Shown here: piece after piece, positions 57,801 through 64,000 of the stretch
How positions within the stretch are numbered: the stretch's first letter is position 1
Layout of the letters: each line of letters begins with the position of its first letter
NCBI GenBank assembly: GCA_035532555.1
Contig: DATKQS010000017.1
Coordinates: 1 to 64,000, forward strand
Direction: 5' to 3'
Length of the DNA stretch: 64,000 nucleotides
DNA from: Thermoplasmata archaeon
Lineage (GTDB): Archaea > Thermoplasmatota > Thermoplasmata > Lutacidiplasmatales > UBA184
Notes under the pieces: generated by a model
The model's database searches: none
What the model saw: only the letters and a program-made list of their open reading frames with translations
What the model was told of the DNA's origin: nothing
Made by a program: the position numbers and the translations under genes

Positions 57801-59515
57801 AGGAGTTCAGCAGCGGGCCCGGGCCGCTCGTTCCTCCGGTGGTGGTGCGGCGGCCCAAGTACGACGGGTATCCGGAGATCTGGCGAGTCGAGAACGGGAA
57901 CATCGTCCACCCCTTCGTCCGATCCGGCACGCTTCGCGCGCTGCCCTTCCAGATCGATCTCGCCCGGATCGGTCTCGAGGAAGACCTCCTGGTCGTGCTT
58001 CCGACCGGGCTCGGCAAGACCGTGATCGCCGCCTTGATCGCCGCCGAGGTTCTTCGCCGGACGGACGGCAAGGTTCTCTTGCTCGCCCCGACCCGTCCGC
58101 TCGTCCAACAGCACGCGGACTCCTTTGGGCGGTGGCTGGGCGAGACCCGTCGCGCCCGATTCACGGGTACGGTCAAGCGGCCCATCCGCGAAGGGGCGTG
58201 GGAGAATAGCGACCTGGTCTTCGCGACACCCGAGATCATCCAGAACGATCTTGCGGCCGGCCGGTACGATCTCTCGGACGTCCAGCTGCTCATCTTCGAC
58301 GAAGCCCACCACGCGGTCGGCAAGTACGTCTACGTCCCGATCGCGAAGCGGTACCGGACGGAACGCCCGAAGGAGGGCCGCGTCCTCGGTCTGACCGCGT
58401 CCCCCGGGGGCAAGGACGAGCGGATCGAGGAGGTCGTCGCAGCCCTCGGGGTCGCGAGGATCGAGGCCCGCAGCCGGGAGGACGACGGGGTCCGCGAGTA
58501 CGTGCAGGAGATCGACGTCGAGTACCGTTGGGTCGACCTGACGCCGGAGGTTCGCGAGATCCGGGATCGCCTCCGGGACGCCTCCCACGAGACGGCGCGA
58601 CGACTGCAGCGTCTCGGGTACCTGCGCCAGAAGCCGATCGCTTCGTTGACCGTCAAGGATCTAATCGCCCTGCGGGCCGAGATCTTCGCCCGCCCGGGGC
58701 CGATGGTGCGCAAGTTCGGCCCGCTCTATCACCAGCTCATCCTGCTCCACCTCTTTCACGCCGAAGAGCGACTCGAGACCCAGGGCGTGGGGCCGTTCCT
58801 TCAGTACCTCGAGCGCCTCGCGGCGAAAGAGAAGCCGAGCCGAGGCGACCGTGCGGTGCTGGCGCTCCCCGGCATCGAGAAGGCCCGCCGGGAGGCCGAG
58901 AGCTACCTGCGTAGCGGGCGCGAAGTGTCCCACCCCAAGCTCGACGCGCTCGTCGAGCTCGTCCGCGAACAACTCGCTCGTCCTCAGGAGCACCGGCCCC
59001 GCATCCTCATCTTCGCCCAATACCGCGACACGATCCAAGGGGTGCAGTCGATCCTGGAGGCCCAGAGCTGGAAGGTGGGCCGGTTCGTGGGCCAGGCCAC
59101 GCGGGATGCCGCAGACCCGGGGATGAACCAGGTCGAGCAGGCCCAGATCCTGGGCGCGTTCCGGGCCGGAGCGTTCCCGATCATGGTCGCGAGCAGTGTC
59201 GCGGAAGAGGGACTGGACGTCCCCGACGTCGATCTCGTCGTGTTCTTCGAGTCGGTCCCGAGCGAGATCCGGGCGATCCAACGCCGAGGGCGAACGGGAC
59301 GCACTTCGGCCGGGCGCGTCGTGGTCCTCCTCACGCGGGACACCCGAGATGTCCGACATCAAGCCGCGGAGGTCCGCCGCGAACGATCGATGCGCCGGAT
59401 CGTCCGTAAGCTCTCCGCCGCCTCAAAGATGCGGGGCGCGGCAGGATTGGCCGAGCAGGCGCGCACTCGCCGAGCCCCTCGCCGAAAGCGGGCGGGCACG
59501 CCGCCTGCCTCTTAA
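57779..59515 (+). CDS. Hef/FANCM-type superfamily 2 helicase lacking nuclease domain
   Basis: A 578-residue helicase. Motif I is PTGLGKTVIAAL near residue 79, motif II FDEAHHAVG, motif III LTASPGG, and motif VI IQRRGRTGRTSAGRV. A Hef insert lies between the RecA domains (about 240-370). The XPF nuclease and HhH domains of euryarchaeal Hef are missing; the protein ends with a basic tail. The N-terminus has QRSLEEF, a PIP-type motif at residues 4-10. GTG 57779 is preferred, since earlier starts would extend across the divergent promoter region. Hef processes stalled forks. Confidence 0.85.
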   Translation: MSRQRSLEEFSSGPGPLVPPVVVRRPKYDGYPEIWRVENGNIVHPFVRSGTLRALPFQIDLARIGLEEDLLVVLPTGLGKTVIAALIAAEVLRRTDGKVLLLAPTRPLVQQHADSFGRWLGETRRARFTGTVKRPIREGAWENSDLVFATPEIIQNDLAAGRYDLSDVQLLIFDEAHHAVGKYVYVPIAKRYRTERPKEGRVLGLTASPGGKDERIEEVVAALGVARIEARSREDDGVREYVQEIDVEYRWVDLTPEVREIRDRLRDASHETARRLQRLGYLRQKPIASLTVKDLIALRAEIFARPGPMVRKFGPLYHQLILLHLFHAEERLETQGVGPFLQYLERLAAKEKPSRGDRAVLALPGIEKARREAESYLRSGREVSHPKLDALVELVREQLARPQEHRPRILIFAQYRDTIQGVQSILEAQSWKVGRFVGQATRDAADPGMNQVEQAQILGAFRAGAFPIMVASSVAEEGLDVPDVDLVVFFESVPSEIRAIQRRGRTGRTSAGRVVVLLTRDTRDVRHQAAEVRRERSMRRIVRKLSAASKMRGAAGLAEQARTRRAPRRKRAGTPPAS

Positions 59516-59544
59516 GCTAGGGCCCGGGGCTGGTCGAGTGCTGA

Positions 59545-59553
59545 ATTTATATC
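59545..59553 (+). promoter_or_regulatory. TATA box of kdpFABC
   Basis: ATTTATATC centred about 39 bp upstream of the kdpF ATG at 59588. A short leader of about a dozen bases follows. Confidence 0.6.
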
Positions 59554-59587
59554 GCGCGCCCGGGGTCCCTCGTCCCGGTTGGCGCTC

Positions 59588-59701
59588 ATGGACCTGCTCG
59601 GCGATATCACCGCCAATCTCGGTATGGTGGTCTTCACGGGCCTCTCGTTCCTGCTCATCGCCTATCTCGTCCTCTGGATGATCCATCCAGAGTCGGACTG
59701 A
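59588..59701 (+). CDS. kdpF: KdpF-like small subunit
   Basis: A 37-residue single-helix membrane peptide (hydrophobic from about 13 to 31: VVFTGLSFLLIAYLVLW). It sits immediately upstream of kdpA with 10 bp between. Length, hydrophobicity and the LIAYLVLWMIHPESD tail match KdpF, which stabilises the KdpABC pump. It is shorter than most gene finders report. Confidence 0.8.
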   Translation: MDLLGDITANLGMVVFTGLSFLLIAYLVLWMIHPESD

Positions 59702-59711
59702 TCGGAGTACC

Positions 59712-61418
59712 GTGTTCGATCCGCGGGGTCTGATTGACGTAGTCCTTGTACTCGTAGTCGTCCTCCTCATGGCGCCCTTCTTCGGGCGCTATCTCGGACG
59801 GGTGTTCACCGACCGACCCGCCTTCGGGGACCGGTTCTGGAATCCCATCGAGCATCAGCTCTTCCGGCTTATCGGTACGAATCCTCGGCACTCGATGCGA
59901 TTCAAGGAGTACACGATCGCGCTCCTCGTCACGAGCGCGGCGATCGTGCTGTGGATCTTCGCGCTGATGATCCTCCAGTCCTCCCTGCCTTGGAATCCCA
60001 ACGGGATCCCGGGGATGTCGTGGGACCTCGCACTTCACACGGCCTCCTCCTTCACAACCAACACCGACTTCACCCACTTTGTCGCCGAATCGCAACTGAG
60101 CCTCGGCGGTGCGATCCTGGGGCTTCAGATCGCGCTGTTCCTCTCCGCCGGGACCGGCCTCGCGGTCGTGGTCGCGTTCATCCGGGGGTTCACACGCCAG
60201 GACGGCACGCTCGGCAATTTCTACGTCGATCTCGTTCGCGCCGTCACTCGGGTCCTGCTCCCGATGGCGATCCTCGGTGCGATCGTTCTGATCGCGATGG
60301 GACTCCCCCAGACGTTCACGAGCTCCGTCACCGCGTATCCCATGACGGGCGGCGTCCAGACCATCTACCTCGGTCCGGTCGCATCCTGGACGTCGATCGA
60401 GATGCTGGGCTCGAACGGCGGAGGATGGTACGCGGCCAATGCCGCGAACCAGCTCGCCAACCCGACGGTGCTCTCGATGCTCTTCCAGACGGGGCTGATG
60501 CTCCTCATCCCGTTCTCGCTCCCGTTCATGTTCGGCCAGATGGTCCGCAAGCCGAGCGAGGCGAACCCGTACATCGCGACGATCCTGATCGTTTTCCTGA
60601 TCGCGCTCGGACTGTTCATGTACTTCCAATACCTCGGGAATCCCGCGCTCGGCACGATCCCGGGATTGACGACCTCGGGGAACTACCCGGTCGGCCAGCA
60701 GTCGCTGGGGACCTTACCGGAGACCTCGTTCTTCCAGGTATCCTCGATCTACGCCAACGTGGGCGCCCAGGAGATGGCCCTCGGGTCGATCACCCCCGGC
60801 GCCCAGATGGTGTCGTTCTTCGGCATGTTCACGCAAAGCACCCCCGGTGGGGTGGGGACCGGATTCGGCGTTCTCCTGGTCTTCTCGCTGGTCGCGGTGT
60901 TCATCGGCGGCCTGATGGTCGGCCGGACCCCGGAATACCTCGGCAAGAGGGTCGGCAAGGACCAGATGCGCTGGTCGGCGTTCCTCCTCATCAGTCACCC
61001 GGCGGCGATCCTCGTGCCCGTCGTCGTCGTGTTCTTAGCCGGGCTCTCGATCCCGGCGCTGGGAGCGGTCCGGCCCAATCTGCAGGTGAACGCCCACCAG
61101 TTCTCGGTCCTGCTCTACGAGTTCACGAGCGAGGGCTCGAACAACGGTAGCGCGATGGGCCCGATCATCGACAACACGGTCTTCTTCAATCTCGCCGGCT
61201 CGGCGGTCATGCTCGTCGGCCGGTTCTTCCCCATGATCGCGATGCTCGCGATCGGTTCGCTGTTCTCCCGCGAGGAGCCGATCCCCGCTTCGGCGGGGAC
61301 GCTCCAGACGAACAGCTTCACGTTCACCCTGTACCTCACGCTGCTGCTGATCATCATTGCCGGATTGCTCTTCCTGCCGGTGCTCGCGCTCGGACCTCTC
61401 TCCCAGATAGGAGGCTAG
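59712..61418 (+). CDS. kdpA: K+-transporting ATPase subunit KdpA
   Basis: A 568-residue channel-like subunit of the SKT superfamily that binds K+. Selectivity-loop regions are visible, including SSFTTNTDFTHF and LGSNGGGWYAANAANQLANP. Ten or so hydrophobic helices are present. GTG 59712 is preferred as it is 10 bp after kdpF. kdpB starts 1 bp after its stop. Confidence 0.96.
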   Translation: MFDPRGLIDVVLVLVVVLLMAPFFGRYLGRVFTDRPAFGDRFWNPIEHQLFRLIGTNPRHSMRFKEYTIALLVTSAAIVLWIFALMILQSSLPWNPNGIPGMSWDLALHTASSFTTNTDFTHFVAESQLSLGGAILGLQIALFLSAGTGLAVVVAFIRGFTRQDGTLGNFYVDLVRAVTRVLLPMAILGAIVLIAMGLPQTFTSSVTAYPMTGGVQTIYLGPVASWTSIEMLGSNGGGWYAANAANQLANPTVLSMLFQTGLMLLIPFSLPFMFGQMVRKPSEANPYIATILIVFLIALGLFMYFQYLGNPALGTIPGLTTSGNYPVGQQSLGTLPETSFFQVSSIYANVGAQEMALGSITPGAQMVSFFGMFTQSTPGGVGTGFGVLLVFSLVAVFIGGLMVGRTPEYLGKRVGKDQMRWSAFLLISHPAAILVPVVVVFLAGLSIPALGAVRPNLQVNAHQFSVLLYEFTSEGSNNGSAMGPIIDNTVFFNLAGSAVMLVGRFFPMIAMLAIGSLFSREEPIPASAGTLQTNSFTFTLYLTLLLIIIAGLLFLPVLALGPLSQIGG

Positions 61419-61419
61419 G

Positions 61420-63573
61420 ATGATCGAGCCCACGCTGGAGGAGATCGCGGCGAGCTCCGCCGCGACGGCCGCCCCAGTGGCCCGGAAAGCGCCTCATACC
61501 TCCTGGCGCCGCGTACTGAGCGATTCGTTCCGTTACTTCGATCCCCGACGCGAGATCCGCCACCCGGTCATGTTCGTCGTCTGGGTATTCTTCGTCTTCC
61601 TCGCGATCCTCACGGCCTTCCCGCGAGCGTTCCCGGACGTGGCGGCGACCTACAGCGCGGGCTACTACTTCGCCCTGACCGTCATCCTGTTCCTCACGCT
61701 CTGGTTCGGTCATCTCGCCGAGGCGATCGCCGAGGCGCGGGGCCGCGCCCAGGCGGAGAGCCTGCGCCAGATCCGCAGCGGGATGCGGGCGCGCCAGCTC
61801 CTCCCGGACCAAACGACCCGCTGGGTGCCCTCCGATGCGCTCCACATCGGGGACTTGGTCGTCATCGAGGCCTCCGAGGTCGTCCCCCTGGACGGCGACG
61901 TCGTCCACGGCGCCGCGCTCATCGACGAATCGATGATGACGGGCGAATCGGCGCCCGCGATCCGAGAGAGCGGAGGCGACCGGACGAGCGTGCTCGGGGG
62001 GACCCGCATCATCCAGGGCACGGTGACCGTCCGCATCTCGGCCAGCGTCGGGCACTCGTTCCTCGACCGCTTGATCGGGCTGGTCGAGAACGCCGGTCGC
62101 GAACCGACCCCGAACGAACTCGCGCTCGGCGTCCTCCTCGCCTCGCTCACCGCGGTCCTGCTCGTGGTCATCGTGACGTTCGCGGACCTGTCCGGGTCGT
62201 CCGGGGTCGTGACGATCAGCGTCGCGACGATCCTCGCGCTGTTCGTCGCGCTGATGCCCACGACCATCGGAGCGCTCCTACCAGCCATCGGGATCTCGGG
62301 GATCAACCGGGTCGCGAAGGCGAACGTGATCGCAAAGTCGGGCACGGCCATCGAGGCCGCCGGCGATCTCGACGTCCTGATCCTGGACAAGACCGGGACG
62401 ATCACCGTCGGAAACCGACTCGCGGTCCAGTTCATCCCCGCCCCCGGGGTCGACCCGAGCGAACTGGCTTCCGCGGCGCTCCTCTCCTCGAGCCTCGACG
62501 ACACCCCGGAGGGTCGCTCGATCGTTCGCCTCGCCGCGCGGCGCGGGGCGACGGCCCCTCGCCTCGAGCCCGGAAGCTACCAGGTATTGGTCTTTACGGC
62601 GGAACGCCGCATGAGCGGGCTCACCCTGAAGGGAGGCCAGGAGATCTTCAAGGGCTCGATCGATTCGATGGAGGCCTACGGCGCGGTGATGCCGCCGGAG
62701 CTGCGCGAGGCGGCCCGGGAGCAGTCGCGCTTGGGGATGACCCCGCTCGTCATCTCCGAGAACCGTCGCCCGCTCGGGATCGTCGCGCTCAAGGACGTCG
62801 TCAAGCCCGGCATCAAGGACCGCATCCACGAGCTGAAGACGATGGGGATCCGCACGATCATGTGCACGGGAGACAACCGGATCACCGCCGCGGCGATCGC
62901 CCGAGAGAGCGGGGTCGATGAGTTCATCGCCGAGGCGAAGCCCGAAACGAAGCTGCAGATCATCGAGCGGGAGAAGGCCCAGGGTCGCCTCGTGGCGATG
63001 AGTGGGGACGGCTCGAACGATGCTCCGGCGCTCGCGCGGGCCGACGTGGGCCTCGCGATGAACAGCGGGACGAGCGCGGCCAAGGAAGCCGGCAACATGG
63101 TCGACCTCGACAACGACCCGACCAAGCTCATCGAGATCGTGTCGATCGGCAAACAGCTCCTGATTACCCGCGGCGCCCTGACGACCTTCACGATCACCAA
63201 CGACGTCGCGAAGTACTTCGCGATCCTGCCCGCGATCTTCGTGACCGCGTCGGGCGCCGCGATCGCCGGAGTGGCGTCGCTCAACGTGCTCGGCCTCACC
63301 AACCCGGGCATCGCCGTGATCGCGACGTTGTTCTTCAACGCGATCGTGATCCCCTTGCTGATCCCGCTCGCGCTGTTCGGCGTGGGATTCCGGCCGCGCC
63401 CGGCCATCGATCTCCTGCGCCGGAACCTGCTCATCTACGGCCTCGGAGGCCTCGTGAGCGCGTTCGCGGGGATCTGGCTCGTCTACCAGCTCTTCATCTG
63501 GGCCGCCGCCACCCCGCTCGTCAGCGGGATCGGCGCCGCGCTCTCCCACATCCTGCCACTCGGAGGTCTGTAG
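61420..63573 (+). CDS. kdpB: K+-transporting P-type ATPase subunit KdpB
   Basis: A 717-residue P-type ATPase. The phosphorylated Asp323 is in LDKTGTIT, the actuator has MTGESAP, and the hinge is SGDGSNDAPALARADVGLAM. Seven or so membrane helices surround them. It drives K+ uptake through KdpA. The TGES loop serine that is phosphorylated in E. coli for inhibition is conserved. No kdpD/kdpE sensor genes are in the window. Confidence 0.97.
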   Translation: MIEPTLEEIAASSAATAAPVARKAPHTSWRRVLSDSFRYFDPRREIRHPVMFVVWVFFVFLAILTAFPRAFPDVAATYSAGYYFALTVILFLTLWFGHLAEAIAEARGRAQAESLRQIRSGMRARQLLPDQTTRWVPSDALHIGDLVVIEASEVVPLDGDVVHGAALIDESMMTGESAPAIRESGGDRTSVLGGTRIIQGTVTVRISASVGHSFLDRLIGLVENAGREPTPNELALGVLLASLTAVLLVVIVTFADLSGSSGVVTISVATILALFVALMPTTIGALLPAIGISGINRVAKANVIAKSGTAIEAAGDLDVLILDKTGTITVGNRLAVQFIPAPGVDPSELASAALLSSSLDDTPEGRSIVRLAARRGATAPRLEPGSYQVLVFTAERRMSGLTLKGGQEIFKGSIDSMEAYGAVMPPELREAAREQSRLGMTPLVISENRRPLGIVALKDVVKPGIKDRIHELKTMGIRTIMCTGDNRITAAAIARESGVDEFIAEAKPETKLQIIEREKAQGRLVAMSGDGSNDAPALARADVGLAMNSGTSAAKEAGNMVDLDNDPTKLIEIVSIGKQLLITRGALTTFTITNDVAKYFAILPAIFVTASGAAIAGVASLNVLGLTNPGIAVIATLFFNAIVIPLLIPLALFGVGFRPRPAIDLLRRNLLIYGLGGLVSAFAGIWLVYQLFIWAAATPLVSGIGAALSHILPLGGL

Positions 63574-63576
63574 ATC

Positions 63577-64000
63577 ATGTCCGGAGCTCTCGCGCCGCCC
63601 GCACGACCGAGCGGACCCGCCTCCCCGAGCCGCGGGGCGAATGCGTCCCCGGCCGATGCTCCCCAGCGGATGCGCTCGCACGTTCGAGCGGCGGTGGTGA
63701 TCGTCGTCCTCGCCGTCGTGGTCGTGGGCCTCGGCTACCCGGCGCTGTTGACGGGGGTCGCGGACCTCATCTCCCCCGGGACCGCGGGCGGATCGCTCCT
63801 GCACGCCACGAACGGGACCGTCGTCGGCTCCTCGCTCGTCGGCCAGAACTTCAGCCGCCCGTACCTGTTCTGGGACCGGCCTTCGACGAACGATTACATT
63901 ACGACCCTGGGGTACGAGACCCCGCCCGGGCCGACCGACCCGGCGCTCCGCGCCTTGCTGAACGAAACTATTGCTTACATGGAGAAGTATGGTAACTTCA
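63577..64000 (+). CDS. kdpC: K+-transporting ATPase subunit KdpC (cut by right edge)
   Basis: The first 141 codons of kdpC, open to the window end. After a ~35-residue low-complexity tail comes a single helix (RAAVVIVVLAVVVVGLGYPA), then the family marks GSLLHATNGTVVGSSLVGQNF and FWDRPSTNDY. KdpC stabilises KdpA-KdpB. The start is ATG 63577, 3 bp after the kdpB stop. The extracellular domain continues beyond the edge. Confidence 0.92.
   Translation, partial: MSGALAPPARPSGPASPSRGANASPADAPQRMRSHVRAAVVIVVLAVVVVGLGYPALLTGVADLISPGTAGGSLLHATNGTVVGSSLVGQNFSRPYLFWDRPSTNDYITTLGYETPPGPTDPALRALLNETIAYMEKYGNF

Noticed and set aside
59516-64000. KdpD/KdpE two-component genes or a kdp riboswitch (c-di-AMP type).
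   Set aside because: Only 72 bp lie between the helicase and kdpF, holding a TATA box and no structured leader; no sensor gene is visible before the right edge.
1-64000. CRISPR arrays, rRNA genes or a complete IS element.
   Set aside because: No regularly spaced repeats, no rRNA-like stretches and only the transposase C-terminus at the left edge were found.

Overview
The window is a GC-rich, gene-dense stretch of an archaeal chromosome, most likely from a high-GC Thermoplasmatota lineage. The archaeal signs are: TATA boxes about 25 bp upstream of start codons with many apparently leaderless ATG/GTG genes; a tRNA-Trp gene interrupted after position 37 by a 90-nt intron with a bulge-helix-bulge; and archaeal information-processing and lipid genes (Orc1/Cdc6, aIF1, Trm1, NreA, Hef-type helicase, Lhr helicase, Elp3, archaeal-type MAT, isopentenyl phosphate kinase with type-2 IPP isomerase, UPF0200 kinase). 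The sedolisin-like peptidase has the C-terminal beta-domain and membrane anchor often seen in Thermoplasmata. The phylum is an inference; no rRNA gene lies in the window.

Layout. 1-0.47 kb: C-terminal part of a transposase running off the left edge. 0.5-4.2 kb: XRE-type regulator, TraB-like protein, UPF0200 P-loop kinase, coiled-coil protein, zinc-ribbon membrane protein. 4.3-12.5 kb: glyS and an amidohydrolase diverging from a PfkB kinase and moeA, then purQ, a HemK-like methyltransferase, a THEP1-type NTPase and trm1. 12.5-19.2 kb: Lhr helicase, larE-uvrB, a winged-helix regulator. 19.2-22.6 kb: a cobalamin/iron-chelate ABC importer. 22.7-26.9 kb: intron-containing tRNA-Trp, an MFS exporter with its MarR regulator and a palindromic operator, and a flippase. 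26.9-34.1 kb: one compact heme operon hemA-C-D-B-Q-L-E ending in a broken hemH. 34.2-40.1 kb: A-type Fe-S carrier, ABC-2 exporter, aIF1, rhodanese, a GcvH-like/TusA-like fusion, a small zinc protein and an SRPBCC protein. 40.2-47.8 kb: secreted S53 peptidase, tRNA-Ala(TGC), luciferase-like oxidoreductase, YCII-VOC fusion, MBL hydrolase, tRNA-Pro(CGG), NreA. 47.9-52.8 kb: MAT, then an operon of a small membrane protein, IPK, IDI2 and Elp3. 53-59.5 kb: Cdc6, a small coiled-coil gene, aldehyde dehydrogenase, serS, Hef-like helicase. 59.6-64 kb: kdpFABC, with kdpC cut by the right edge.

How the genes work together. The heme operon encodes the C5 route from glutamyl-tRNA to uroporphyrinogen III and on to coproporphyrinogen III, plus a HemQ-type coproheme decarboxylase. 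The chelatase gene is reduced to an N-terminal stub, and no coproporphyrinogen oxidase is visible here. IscA-like and rhodanese/TusA-like genes nearby add Fe-S and sulfur handling. IPK and IDI2 supply isoprenoid precursors for ether lipids. Kdp is a high-affinity K+ pump. Genes are packed with 4-bp overlaps in many operons. No gap longer than 300 bp lacks a gene. No CRISPR array, rRNA gene or complete insertion sequence was seen.
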